The translations under genes and the position numbers were made by a program. Positions 41,101 to 48,052 of a stretch of DNA of 64,000 nucleotides are shown one piece after another. The notes under the pieces are model-generated. The model made no database searches. It had not been told where the DNA came from and saw only the letters and a list, made by a program, of their open reading frames with translations. Positions within the stretch are counted from its first letter, which is position 1; the number at the start of each line of letters is the position of its first letter. Source of the stretch: Streptomyces sp. NRRL S-87 (lineage in GTDB: Bacteria; Actinomycetota; Actinomycetes; Streptomycetales; Streptomycetaceae); assembly GCF_000719335.1 (NCBI RefSeq), contig NZ_JOGB01000020.1, positions 1-64,000 of the forward strand. The letters run 5' to 3'.

Positions 41101-42418
41101 GCGCCCCGGTGGTGTCGTCCTTGACCACCTGGCCGGAGTGCCCGGCGAGGTTCAGGGACAGGGACTGGCCCGCCCAGCACAGGTCGCCCGACATGTCGAT
41201 GCCGCTCTTGAGGCACGGCTTGTAGTTGCGGGCGATGGATCCGGGGTGGTAGCTCCAGCCGTCACCGATCCACGACGACTGCGCGTTGTTCGCGGCCGTC
41301 ATGCCGTCGACGGCGGAGGAGTCGTAGCCCAGCTGCACGCCGGGGGCGGCGCCGCCGAGCGAGGTCGGCATGTCGAAGGTGTAGCTGTACGTGAAGTTGC
41401 CCGCGTTCGAACCGGCGCTCCACGACATCGACGGCGACAGCGGGGTCGCGGCGAACGAGCCACCGGAACCCGACGGGGCCGGCTCGGCGGAGAGCACGGC
41501 CATCGGGGCGGCCGCCCCGGCGGACCCCACGGCGGACGCGGACGTCACGGCCGAGGGGCGCGCGGCCCCGCCGCCCGCCGCCGATGGCTTCGCGGTGCCG
41601 GTCGGCGCGGTGGCCGGGAGGGTGATGTCGGCGGTCAGCTGCCCCGTACGGGCGTCCAGCGTGGCCGCGACGGGCGTGCGCTTGCGGCACTGCGCCGCCT
41701 TCGGCGTGGTCAGCGCACATGCGGGGAGGGCCACCAGCCGGGCCCGGTCGCCCCAGGAGCCGGTGCCCTGGAGGGCCGCCACGTCCAGGGAGACCCGCAG
41801 CCTGCGCCCGGCCTCGGCGGCCGTACCGGCCTCGCCCTGGAGGGTGACCAGGGGGCCGAACGCGCCGGCGGCCCTGGACTGCGCCTGGTCGCGTACGGCG
41901 ACGCGCACGGACGGGGCGCCGGAGGCGGCGTCCGCCGCTGCCGCGCGGGCGGCGCCGGGCTTGGCGCCCTTCGGAGCGCCCAGGTCGGTCAGGCGGACCG
42001 GGAGTTCACCGGCGCGGGTCGCGCCCTTGGCGTCCTTGCCGCCCTGCGCGGCTCGCGGGCCGTCCGCCGCGGCGGAGCTCCGGCCCTTCGTCGCACCGGT
42101 CGACGCGCCCGGCAGGGCGACCGTCACGGAACCGGTCCTGACCGCCCGACGCGGGGCCGGCCTCCACACCTTCGGCACACCGCCGGTGCGGCGCGGTCCG
42201 GCCTTGCCGGGCCGGTCCAGCGCGCCCTCGACCGACTTGGTCTTCGGCAGCGCGGTCTTGGGCGGCGTCCACACCTTCGGGTGCGGCGTGCGCAGTGCCT
42301 GTGCCTCCGGGATCGCCACCAGAGAGAACAGCACCGCGAGCAGGGTCAGGATCGTGACCGATTGTGATCGGTGTCTGTGTCTTGACCGCAGCGTTGAATG
42401 GGCATACCACGCCCGCAT
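35141..42418 (-). CDS. YD-repeat (RHS-type) polymorphic toxin with HINT domain and deaminase-like tip (2425 aa)
   Basis: Signal peptide: MRAWYAHSTLRSRHRHR then a hydrophobic core, cleavage near AQA|LRT. A long beta-rich N-terminal part and many YD repeats follow (YDALGRLT, YDLLGRRT, YDAFGRPT), ending in the RHS core ARQYDPATGRFLSVDPLF...GYAYANNNPIDGSDPDG. A Ser/Gly linker and Ala/Glu-rich helices lead to a pretoxin HINT domain at about 2152-2300 (HSFPAGTNVQLADGAIKPIEQV; ...VLAGATPLLVHN|C), expected to cut itself at that Asn-Cys junction. The last 125 residues (2301-2425) are a toxin tip with HHGGCAE (2358-2364) and PCSSC (2411-2415), the zinc and catalytic signatures of cytidine/nucleic-acid deaminases, closest in look to the YwqJ/SCP1.201-type bacterial toxins. 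The tip is low in G+C. I start at ATG 42418 because GGGGG lies 6 bases upstream; a GTG at 42448 lacks an SD. Target nucleotide or nucleic acid is unknown. Confidence 0.88.
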   Translation of the reverse strand: MRAWYAHSTLRSRHRHRSQSVTILTLLAVLFSLVAIPEAQALRTPHPKVWTPPKTALPKTKSVEGALDRPGKAGPRRTGGVPKVWRPAPRRAVRTGSVTVALPGASTGATKGRSSAAADGPRAAQGGKDAKGATRAGELPVRLTDLGAPKGAKPGAARAAAADAASGAPSVRVAVRDQAQSRAAGAFGPLVTLQGEAGTAAEAGRRLRVSLDVAALQGTGSWGDRARLVALPACALTTPKAAQCRKRTPVAATLDARTGQLTADITLPATAPTGTAKPSAAGGGAARPSAVTSASAVGSAGAAAPMAVLSAEPAPSGSGGSFAATPLSPSMSWSAGSNAGNFTYSYTFDMPTSLGGAAPGVQLGYDSSAVDGMTAANNAQSSWIGDGWSYHPGSIARNYKPCLKSGIDMSGDLCWAGQSLSLNLAGHSGQVVKDDTTGALRLQGDDGTQITALTGLTNGAWNGEGFKVTTTDGTQYYFGANYLPGGDKTDPASNSVNTVPVYHPKPGNPCYSSASGTASWCPMASQWNLDYVVDLHGNLITYKYDREDNYYARGGGQNNGTGTRTAYTRYSNLKQVAYGQRLPEQIAAKGTANPAVKMDFTTSERCVPGGSVTCDPAQRTLANQAYWPDTPLDQACGATGTCTVYGPTFWTSKRLTKVETQVLVGTSYRTVDSWALNQVFSDPGDGTKSPTLWLDSIRRTGSNGQDPITLPPVKFTAMQKPNRVDGLVPAAPQFNRPRMTEITTETGGRISIGYKDVECSRTAGTMPASEQGNTMACMPVKWVPPGSPANTKPVDDWFHKYLVSSVLEESQVTSGVPRTTEYSYGGGAAWHRNDSEFADDDTRTWDNFRGYQTVTTTTGNGNDGPKSKSVATFLRGMGGQVTDTWGGTITDEEEFAGFVRETQTFESVAAGAKVVSGELSTPWRSNATATYTPSNTALPKVTARYVNTAQVKERARLADDTWRTTQRDVTYDAAKAGRVLTVDVLGDVTKPEQRQCTATSYATGSNAMLLEFPYRILTLAGACGQTPSKTNTVSDTQTLYDGQPLGTVGDRALQTSSRVLASYNADGSANYRTTVSAEFDKYGRQTATTDPNSTDATHPGGARTVTAYVPADGALPTSVEVTNPLGWQSTTTLDPGRARPTRAVDENGHATDEAYDALGRLTSVWQPGRDKATQSANRTFAYDLKGSAGPATITSQSLREDGSYSKSIQIHDGFGRVRQTQAMPPYGTVGRVISDAVFDSQGRQVQTTPSYFNNDSGPTATVFVPQDAQIPAQTWNEYDGLGRVTVAKFMSYGQEQWRTTTNYAGADRVDVTPPAGGFATSTITDATGATVETRQYKSNTPTGAYDKTTYTYDVAGKPTLRKDSAGNEWRYTYDLLGQLTSASDPDAGDSTTAYDVGGKVVTSTDARGKSTSYAYDLLGRRTAAYSGTSTTDQSKKIADWTYDTKKKGKLDSSTRYVNGAAYVSTVTGYNAGYRPTGASVTIPAVENQLAGTYSMSVTYTPVLGLPKTTTLPAAAGLTAERITNSYDIDGNFIGSSGKSALVTDVQYDAFGRPTRTTVGPYGTQVVSTQQYDPATGRVVQNTLDKQTGATHVDLTSYTYNKVGSLTSVKNVQDGTSSDLQCFNYDYLGRLTAAWTDKGTTTTAPAPSVSGIGGCTNSSEPTAATATSRIGGPAPYWQSYSYDLTGNRTKLVRHDVGGVTTKDQTVDQTFGTGRNTPSTDPTTGGGTGGPHALMTSKTTVGGVAKTATYTYDASGNTKSITDTGGTKRLTWNDQGKIDSVEDTASTGPNSYVYDANGKQLIRRAPGKVTLFLGTDELSLETSSGAVTNTRTYGAPGGLSVARTVTAGASKLYYQAADPHGTNGVQFDAATLDSVRRPTDPFGNGRGTQPPAGSWAGGKGFVGGTIEGTGFTTLGARQYDPATGRFLSVDPLFVESDPQSWNGYAYANNNPIDGSDPDGTCVVYDDGTCRGKPFFSTPSGGGGGGGGGGGGGGSTPATDVAKQNTAAANAAAAEALRQKQAAEEALAKAKQQREELMSKIVDVVGDLIGFNDARDCFTKGDVMGCINTALNFVPWSKVFKAVKVGVKAFKLWREGEKAYDAMRSAQRIAREAEDAVQMTRRTASEAADAEAAAVQAERQAAEHSAASADNVGSCPLKRHSFPAGTNVQLADGAIKPIEQVKEGDRVLATDPQTGETRAEEVDRLIVTPDDEEFTELTLKTDEPGGSKLTTTWHHPFWDVTTARWTDASELVPGHELRGPNAVTVKIVKVRSYHQRVVTYDLTVANLHTYYVLAGATPLLVHNCGEASDELLDLADDNIGRSQVAAEVETPGGDIARDVSQPRNAGSLHPIVQRAVEVTGHHGGCAEVGCINELVVGITKRKGSLDELKGSTVTPIKIGGRDFPMEEHTESIPPCSSCVAFLREFGIG

Positions 42419-42710
42419 ACAAACCCCCAGAGCCCTTTCGGGCAGCACAAAATGACGCCCGGCGAGATCGCAGCGGGCGTCCCCGGCGCGTGAGATCGCG
42501 CACGGTGATCAGAACCCTAGGGAGGGGCGCCCCTCTGACACCATGCGCGACCAGGGGATTTGACGTTCCTTTTACTCTTCGTGGGGCGATGTGCGGTGGA
42601 AAGAGGCCGACATGTCCAGTGATGAGCCACTCAGGTTGATCAGGCTCATATGCAACCGTCTGTCACCGTGCATGGCGATGGCTTGAATTGGTCGATCGAC
42701 TTTCGGCCGT
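42419..42710. other. Intergenic region upstream of the toxin gene
   Basis: 292 bases, partly lower in G+C than its surroundings (42550-42700). It holds a 14-bp perfect palindrome GAGGGGCGCCCCTC at 42522-42535, next to CCCTAGGG, and short repeats around 42600. The toxin promoter must lie here on the minus strand, but I could not place it with confidence. No gene is supported. Confidence 0.5.
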
Positions 42711-43283
42711 TCAGCGCGGGCGTAGGCCGTCGAACACCACCGCGAAGACGCGTTCCCGGGCCGCCGGGTCCGTCCCGAGCTGCTCCACCGCACGGCCGGT
42801 GCCGGCCAACAGGGCCAGGAACTCCGGCAGTCCCAGCTCCCGGCGGACCGCACCCGCCTCCTGCGCGGCGGCGAGCAGGCCGTCCAGCCGGTCCCGGATC
42901 TCCTCGGTCCGCTCGCGCAGGGAGGCGTGCACGTCGACGCCGGCCGCGGCGAGGGCCTCGGTGAACTCGCTCTTGCCGACCGACTGCTCGACCAGCAGCC
43001 GGAAGCAGCCGAAGAAGGCCTCGGCCGGGCCGGCCTCCGCGGCCAGCTGGGCGACCTCCGCCGCGGTGGCCTCGAGCCTGCGGACCATCACCGCCTCGAG
43101 CAGGGCCTCCTTGGTCGGGAAGTGGCGGAAGAGCGTGCCGACGCCGACCCCGGCGGTCCGGGCGATCTCCTCGGTCGGCACGCCGACGCCTCGGGTGGTG
43201 AACACCTCCGTGGCGACCTCCAGCAACCTCGCCCGGTTGCGTGCCGCATCCGCCCGCAACGGCCTTTCGCCCGAGCCGCTCAT
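42711..43283 (-). CDS. TetR-family regulator (190 aa)
   Basis: DNA-binding head NRARLLEVATEVFTTRGVGVPTEEIARTAGVGVGTLFRHFPTKEALLEAV is a clear TetR helix-turn-helix with the typical RHFPTKE end. The C-terminal domain is helical, ligand unknown. GGGGAGAG five bases before 43283 supports the start. It is divergent from a SnoaL-like gene, and the spacer holds a 16-bp palindrome (43345-43360), so it likely represses itself and that gene. Confidence 0.88.
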   Translation of the reverse strand: MSGSGERPLRADAARNRARLLEVATEVFTTRGVGVPTEEIARTAGVGVGTLFRHFPTKEALLEAVMVRRLEATAAEVAQLAAEAGPAEAFFGCFRLLVEQSVGKSEFTEALAAAGVDVHASLRERTEEIRDRLDGLLAAAQEAGAVRRELGLPEFLALLAGTGRAVEQLGTDPAARERVFAVVFDGLRPR

Positions 43284-43344
43284 GCTTCTCTCCCCACTTT
43301 CCGCCCGGGGTGGCCGACGGCAGGCCGGAACCACCCTGGACAAC

Positions 43345-43360
43345 CGGACTGGTCAGTCCG
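43345..43360. promoter_or_regulatory. 16-bp palindromic TetR operator
   Basis: CGGACTG-GT-CAGTCCG, perfect 7-bp arms, in the centre of the 134-bp divergent spacer. Another CAGTCCG half-site is at 43381-43387. It is the best operator candidate for the TetR gene beside it. Confidence 0.7.
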
Positions 43361-43417
43361 TATCGTCTAAACGGAGTCGACAGTCCGATTCTATGTGCCG
43401 ATCCCCGGAGGTTGATC

Positions 43418-43858
43418 GTGTCCGAAACGCCGTCCCCCCGCGAGGTCTTCCACCGGCTGCTCGACGGCATCGGCGCGGGCCGCTACACCGAACTGGCCGC
43501 CCTCTACGCCGAGGACGCCGTGGTGGAGACCGTCTTCGCCCCGGTCGGCCCGCGCCGCTTCGAGGGCCGCGCCACCCTCGCGGCCCGGTTCGCCGAGGTC
43601 GCCGAACACTCGCCCCTGCTGCTGACCCCGGCGAACGTCGTCGTCCGGGAGACCGACGACCCGGAGGTGATCGTCGCCGAGTTCGACTACCGGGCCCGCC
43701 ACCTGGCCACCGGCCGGGACTTCGAGGTCGCCAACCTCCAGGTCCTCCGTGTCCGCGACGGCCTGATCCGGCACAGTCGCGACTACCACGACCACCTGGC
43801 CCTCGCCGTGGCGGGCGGGAACCTGCCCGATCTCGTCACGGCCCTGTCCGCTGCCTGA
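43418..43858 (+). CDS. SnoaL/NTF2-like small protein (146 aa)
   Basis: An NTF2-like cone fold: VFHRLLDGIGAGRYTELAALYAEDAVVETVFAPVGPRRFEGRATLAARFAEVAE with the typical ADDA-like acidic turn, and C-terminal RDYHDHLALAVAGG. Such proteins are isomerases, cyclases or hydroxylases on small cyclic substrates, or simply binding proteins. GGAGG at 43407-43411 sets GTG 43418. It is divergent from a TetR regulator with a palindromic operator between, which suggests induction by a small ligand that is probably also its substrate. Confidence 0.8.
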   Translation: MSETPSPREVFHRLLDGIGAGRYTELAALYAEDAVVETVFAPVGPRRFEGRATLAARFAEVAEHSPLLLTPANVVVRETDDPEVIVAEFDYRARHLATGRDFEVANLQVLRVRDGLIRHSRDYHDHLALAVAGGNLPDLVTALSAA

Positions 43859-43991
43859 CGCCCGACGCTCACCTCGCGCGGGGGGCGCCCAGGTAGGCGC
43901 CGAGCAGCCGGCGCAGGGCCACGTGCGCGCAGGCGTACGCGTCGCGGTCCGCGGCCCGGACGAACGCGGCCGCCGGGGCCGCCTCCCCCGC

Positions 43992-45308
43992 TCAGCCGGT
44001 GAGCGTCCACTTCTGGTTCGGGTTGCCGCTGCACCACCAGGTCTGGACGGGGGTCGCGTCCGCCGGGTTCTGGTCGCGGACGTCCACGCAGGTGTCCGCC
44101 GGTACGTTCACCAGGTCTCGGGTGGTGGCGTTGTAGTCGAAGCGCTGGGCACCGGTGCCGTTGCAGTCCCACAGCTGGACCTTGGCGCCGGGCTCGGTGG
44201 AGGCCGCGTTGACGTCCAGGCACTTCCCGAGGGCCCGTACCGTGCCGTCGCCGGGCAGGGTCCAGCGCTGGGCGGCGGTGCCGTTGCAGCCGTAGAGCTG
44301 GACCTGGGTGCCGTTCGCCGTCTGCGCCCCGGCCACGTCCAGGCACTTGCCGGCCAGGCCGACGAAGGCTCCCGTACGCCCGCCCCCGCCGTCGGAGGTG
44401 GTGACGCGGACGCGGTCGACGACCAGCTGGTTCGGGAACGGAGTCGAGCCGTCCGGGTTGCCCGGCCAGTCGCCGCCCACGGCCAGGTTGAGGATCAGGA
44501 AGAAGGGCTTGTCGTACACCCACTGGCGGCCGCCGAGGTCGGCCGGCGTCCGCCGCTGGTAGACCTGGCCGTCGACCGACCAGCTGATCGAGCCGGGGGC
44601 CCAGTCGACGGCGAAGGTGTGGAAGTCGTCGGCGAACGCCCGTCCGCCGGACAGGCTGTAGGCGGCGCCGATGCCGCCGGCGCCCGAGTAGCCTGGGCCG
44701 TGCAGGGTGCCGTGGACGGTGGAGGGCTCGTATCCGACGTTCTCCATGACGTCGATCTCACCGCTGTTCGGCCATCCGACCTGGCCGATGTCCTGGCCGA
44801 GCATCCAGAACGCCGGCCACATGCCCTGCCCCCGCGGCACCTTCATGCGGGCCTCGACGTGCCCGTACCGGCGGGCGAACCGGCCGGAGGTGTTCAGGCG
44901 CGTCGAGGTGTACTCGCAGCGGCCGTACCAGCACTGGAAGTTGCCCGGGTTCTCGCGGCGGGCGGTGATCACGAGGTTGCCGCGGCCGTCGAGGGCGGCG
45001 TTGGCGTTGCCGGCCGTGTACCACTGGCGCTCGTGGTTGTTGACGTTGTCGCCGGTCTCGGTCTGCCACTTGCCCGCGTCCACGGCGGACCCGGCGGGCC
45101 CGTCGAAGGTGTCTTCGAACGCCACCGCCGCGGCGGTCGCGGTGGACGGGGCGGGCGGGGCGGGCGGGCCGGACGCCGTCGCCGGGGCGGCGGCAGCGGC
45201 GGGTGCGGGCCGGGGTGCGGCCGAGGAGGGTGGGCCCCAGCCGAGGGCGAGCGTCAGGGCGGCGGTGGCGAACGCCGCGACACGTAAACCGCGGTGGCGC
45301 GAGGGCAT
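43992..45308 (-). CDS. Secreted GH16 beta-glucanase with C-terminal ricin B lectin (438 aa)
   Basis: Signal peptide and Ala/Pro linker (residues 1-60), then a GH16 jelly roll (about 62-305) with WPNSGEIDVMENVG carrying the nucleophile and acid/base Glu, and WPAFWMLGQD. A ricin B beta-trefoil (about 315-438) has three GKCLD/TCVD and QxW units. It should cleave beta-1,3- or beta-1,3/1,4-glucans, as laminarinases do, outside the cell. The start at 45308 has only a weak SD. A palindrome similar to the DasR site lies about 25 bases upstream of the start. Confidence 0.9.
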   Translation of the reverse strand: MPSRHRGLRVAAFATAALTLALGWGPPSSAAPRPAPAAAAAPATASGPPAPPAPSTATAAAVAFEDTFDGPAGSAVDAGKWQTETGDNVNNHERQWYTAGNANAALDGRGNLVITARRENPGNFQCWYGRCEYTSTRLNTSGRFARRYGHVEARMKVPRGQGMWPAFWMLGQDIGQVGWPNSGEIDVMENVGYEPSTVHGTLHGPGYSGAGGIGAAYSLSGGRAFADDFHTFAVDWAPGSISWSVDGQVYQRRTPADLGGRQWVYDKPFFLILNLAVGGDWPGNPDGSTPFPNQLVVDRVRVTTSDGGGGRTGAFVGLAGKCLDVAGAQTANGTQVQLYGCNGTAAQRWTLPGDGTVRALGKCLDVNAASTEPGAKVQLWDCNGTGAQRFDYNATTRDLVNVPADTCVDVRDQNPADATPVQTWWCSGNPNQKWTLTG

Positions 45309-45332
45309 GGGCGTGGGGGCCTCGATTCGCGA

Positions 45333-45348
45333 ATTGGTCCAGACCTAC
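45333..45348. promoter_or_regulatory. DasR-like (dre) palindrome upstream of the GH16 gene
   Basis: ATTGGTCCAGACCTAC matches the DasR-responsive consensus ACTGGTCTAGACCAGT at 11 of 16 positions, with the TGGTC-AGACC core kept. DasR controls N-acetylglucosamine uptake and chitinases in Streptomyces; the site 25 bases from the ATG would give GlcNAc-dependent control. Inference from motif. Confidence 0.5.
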
Positions 45349-45477
45349 GTCCGAAGGGGAGTGAACCCTTCCTGACGCGTTCCGGTCAAGACCGTGGCGC
45401 CGCGCGCCGTCCCGGGACCTCCGCCCGGCGCAGGGGTTCCACCAGCGCGGACGGGCACGGAACCGGGCCCGGTGAGG

Positions 45478-45831
45478 TCAGGCGGGCTGCCAGAGCTCGA
45501 TCCGGTTGCCCTCCGGATCGGTGACCCAGCCGAACCGGCCGACGCCGTCCATCTCCTGCGTCTCCTCGGTCACGTCGGCTCCCGCGGCCCGCAGTTGCGC
45601 GAGCATCGCGTCCAGGTCGCGGACCCGGAAGTTGAGCATGGTCCGCTGTTCCCGGGACCCGAAGTAGTCGGTCCCGGAGTCGAACGTCGCGAAGACCGTC
45701 AGCCCCGTCTCCTGACGCCAGAGCCCGTGCTCGTCCGCGTCCAGCCCCAGGCGGTCGCGGTACCACGCACTCAGCCCCGCCGGATCGGCCGCCCGCAGGA
45801 AGTACCCGCCGATTCCCAGTACACGTTCCAT
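45478..45831 (-). CDS. VOC/glyoxalase-fold protein (117 aa)
   Basis: A one-domain vicinal oxygen chelate protein: GGYFLRAADPAGLSAWYRDRLGLDADEHG, QRTMLNFRVRDLDAMLAQLRAAGADV and GRFGWVTDPEGNRIELWQPA. The closing ELW carries the usual metal Glu. The family includes glyoxalase I-like enzymes, dioxygenase relatives and antibiotic-binding proteins; no more specific job can be given. The start at 45831 has no clear SD, so it may be leaderless. Confidence 0.85.
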   Translation of the reverse strand: MERVLGIGGYFLRAADPAGLSAWYRDRLGLDADEHGLWRQETGLTVFATFDSGTDYFGSREQRTMLNFRVRDLDAMLAQLRAAGADVTEETQEMDGVGRFGWVTDPEGNRIELWQPA

Positions 45832-46046
45832 GCGGCCATCTTGCACGATCCGGCCCACGATCCGACCCACGATCCGGCTCGCCGGCGTTCGCGGTGCGGG
45901 GCACCCGTCGGCCTCGCCGGTGTCTGCGGCGTGCGGGCCCGGGCGGGAACCCGGCGCCGGACGGCGGCTACGGCTGCCGCACCGCGCCCCACCCCGGGTA
46001 CGGCGCCGCAGCGGAGGCGGGGTCGGCGGTGACGCGGCCGCCGCCA

Positions 46047-47129
46047 CTACTCCGCGCCGTCCGCGCCCTGAGGCACGGCCGCCGGACCGGCCTCCGGTCC
46101 CGGGACCGGGGACGCCGTGAGCACGCGCCGGAGCCAGCGGAACCGGGCGTCGCAGGCGTCCCGGCTGAGCGCCGCGTCCGGCGCGAAGCTGTCGAAACCG
46201 TGGTACGCCCCCGGCCAGACGTGCAGTTCGGCCTGACCGCCGGCCTTCCAGAGGGCATCCGCGTAGGCCACCCCCTCGTCCCGGAAGGTCTCGGCCGAGC
46301 CGACCTCGATGTACGCCGCAGGCAGCCCCGACAGGTCCGTGGCCCGGGCGGGGGCCGCGTACGGAGACACGTCCGGCGCGCCGGGTGGGCCGCCCAACAG
46401 GGCCTGCCACGCCGTCGCGTTGGAGACGCGGTCCCACGTGTCCACGCCGGCCATCTGGTGGCTGGAGAAGGTCCCGCCCCGGTCGTCGAGCATCGGGCAC
46501 AGCAGCAGCTGGCCGATCGGCACGGGCCCCCCGCGGTCGCGGGTGAGGAGCGCCAGGGCCGCGGCGAGACCGCCGCCGGCACTCTTGCCGCCGACGACGA
46601 TGCGGTCCGGATCGAATCCCAGCAGGTCCGCGTGCTCGGCCACCCATACGAGTCCGGCATAGCAGTCCTCCACCGGCCCGGGATGGGGCACCTGCGGAGC
46701 CAGCCGGTACTCGACGGAGACGACGGCCAGCCCCAGGGGCAGTGCCACGTCGCGGAGCAGCTGCGGCAGGACGCACCAGGCGTTGCCCACGACCATGCCG
46801 CCGCCGTGCATGTAGTACAGCACCGGAAGGGGCCCGGGGGCCCCGGCCGGCCGCGCGCTCACGAGGGTGACGTCCGGCGCGCCCGCTGCTCCCGGCGCGT
46901 GCAGCTCCGTCACCTCGAAACGGCCGCCGTCCGCGAGTTCCCCGACCGTGGGCCGGGGCCGGACGGCGGCGTCCTGCGCCTGCCGCTCCGCCAGGTTCTC
47001 CGGCGTCAGCGGTCGTATCGCCTCGTCTCCCAATGCCGCCAGCACGGCACCGAGTTCGGGGTCGAAGGGCGGCGTGACCCGCCCCGCCGACGCCCGCCCG
47101 GCCCCCGCGGCCGCGCCGTCGCCGCTCAT
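46047..47129 (-). CDS. HSL-family alpha/beta hydrolase (360 aa)
   Basis: A hormone-sensitive-lipase-type esterase: LYYMHGGGMVVGN (oxyanion hole HGGG), VVSVEYRLAPQVPHP, nucleophile IVVGGKSAGGGLAAALALL (GxSxG with Lys in place of the usual Asp), SAETFRDEGVAYADAL (acid) and GAYHGFDSF (His). It lies downstream of a TetR gene on the same strand. I prefer the start at 47129; an upstream ATG at 47219 adds 30 residues with markedly lower third-position G+C and no SD. The substrate is likely a short-chain ester. Confidence 0.85.
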   Translation of the reverse strand: MSGDGAAAGAGRASAGRVTPPFDPELGAVLAALGDEAIRPLTPENLAERQAQDAAVRPRPTVGELADGGRFEVTELHAPGAAGAPDVTLVSARPAGAPGPLPVLYYMHGGGMVVGNAWCVLPQLLRDVALPLGLAVVSVEYRLAPQVPHPGPVEDCYAGLVWVAEHADLLGFDPDRIVVGGKSAGGGLAAALALLTRDRGGPVPIGQLLLCPMLDDRGGTFSSHQMAGVDTWDRVSNATAWQALLGGPPGAPDVSPYAAPARATDLSGLPAAYIEVGSAETFRDEGVAYADALWKAGGQAELHVWPGAYHGFDSFAPDAALSRDACDARFRWLRRVLTASPVPGPEAGPAAVPQGADGAE

Positions 47130-47344
47130 GCCCGGCCATCCCGTCGCGCCAGGCGACACCGACTGCACCAACTCGTCATCCCCGTCCGTACGTTCAGTGA
47201 ACACCAGCGCGTCTTCCATGTGCGGTAGTCAATCACTCGCGGTCATACGCGCTCATCCGCGGTCCCTCGTTGTCCCCTGTGGTCCCTCACGCGGGACCCG
47301 GCCCGACACCGGACAGCCGATCTCCCCCTCGCAGGAGCTCGACG

Positions 47345-47944
47345 TCATGCCGACGGGGCGGCCCCCGGCGCCGGCGTCCCGCTCAGCCGCGCCACCGCCC
47401 CGACCACCGCCGCGCGGTGCCGGTCCCGGTGCTCCCGTACCCAGTCGGCCTCCCCGTCACCTTCCGCCGCCCCGATCCCGGTGGTGAACCACGCCTGGGC
47501 CAGGGCCAGGACCAGTGCGAGGACGTCCGCGGGCGCGTACCCGGGGTCCACCAGCCCGGCCCCCTGGGCCGCCTCTAGCGCCGCGAGCTTGTGCCCGTAC
47601 GACGCGGACTCGGGCGCGGTGACCGCCGGCCGCTCCAGTCGCCGCCACATGACCAGCCGTACGAGCCGCGGGTCGGCCACCAGGTGGTCGAAGATCGCGC
47701 CGGCGTACCCGGGCAGGTCCTCGGCGTCGAACGGCACGGACTCGGCGCCCTTCTCCAGGGCCTCCTGGAGGACCTGGTCGAAGAGCTGCTCCTTGTTGCC
47801 GTAGTAGACGTAGATCATCCGCTTGTTGGCCCCGGCCGCGTCCGCGATGCGGTCCACCCGGGCCCCGGCGATGCCGTACCGGGCGAACTCGTCGAACGCG
47901 GCCTCCAGGATCCGTGCCCTCGTTGCGTGGGAATCGCGTGCCAT
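47345..47944 (-). CDS. TetR-family regulator (199 aa)
   Basis: N-terminal HTH TRARILEAAFDEFARYGIAGARVDRIADAAGANKRMIYVYYGNKEQLFDQV is typical, with the TetR_C type of the AcrR/BetI kind. It is divergent from an aldo/keto reductase, with two operator palindromes in the 108-bp spacer. It probably represses the reductase, and perhaps the hydrolase behind it, until a ligand binds. A weak SD precedes the start at 47944. Confidence 0.88.
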   Translation of the reverse strand: MARDSHATRARILEAAFDEFARYGIAGARVDRIADAAGANKRMIYVYYGNKEQLFDQVLQEALEKGAESVPFDAEDLPGYAGAIFDHLVADPRLVRLVMWRRLERPAVTAPESASYGHKLAALEAAQGAGLVDPGYAPADVLALVLALAQAWFTTGIGAAEGDGEADWVREHRDRHRAAVVGAVARLSGTPAPGAAPSA

Positions 47945-47961
47945 GGGCTCAGGCTAGCAAG

Positions 47962-48022
47962 TAACTATCTAGTTATTGACAAACCGGCGGGCTGGGCGCA
48001 CGATGAAATAACCAGTTAGTTA
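47962..48022. promoter_or_regulatory. Two TetR operators around a strong promoter
   Basis: TAACTA-TC-TAGTTA (47962-47975) is a perfect palindrome; TAACCA-GT-TAGTTA (48009-48022) is a close copy. Between them TTGACA (47976-47981), 17 bases and CACGAT (47999-48004) form a promoter for the reductase, whose start site would fall in the second operator. Occupation of both would block it. Confidence 0.8.
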
Positions 48023-48052
48023 CTTCCGCTTCCGTCCCCGAGAGGACACCTC

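Noticed and set aside
35996..42367. A 2123-codon frame opposite the toxin gene
   Set aside because: Low-complexity Arg/Gly/Val sequence; the real gene is on the other strand with clear YD repeats and a HINT domain.
47130..47219. Upstream ATG for the HSL-type hydrolase
   Set aside because: Low third-position G+C and no SD in the extra 90 bases; the family starts near 47129. It stays a possible leaderless start.
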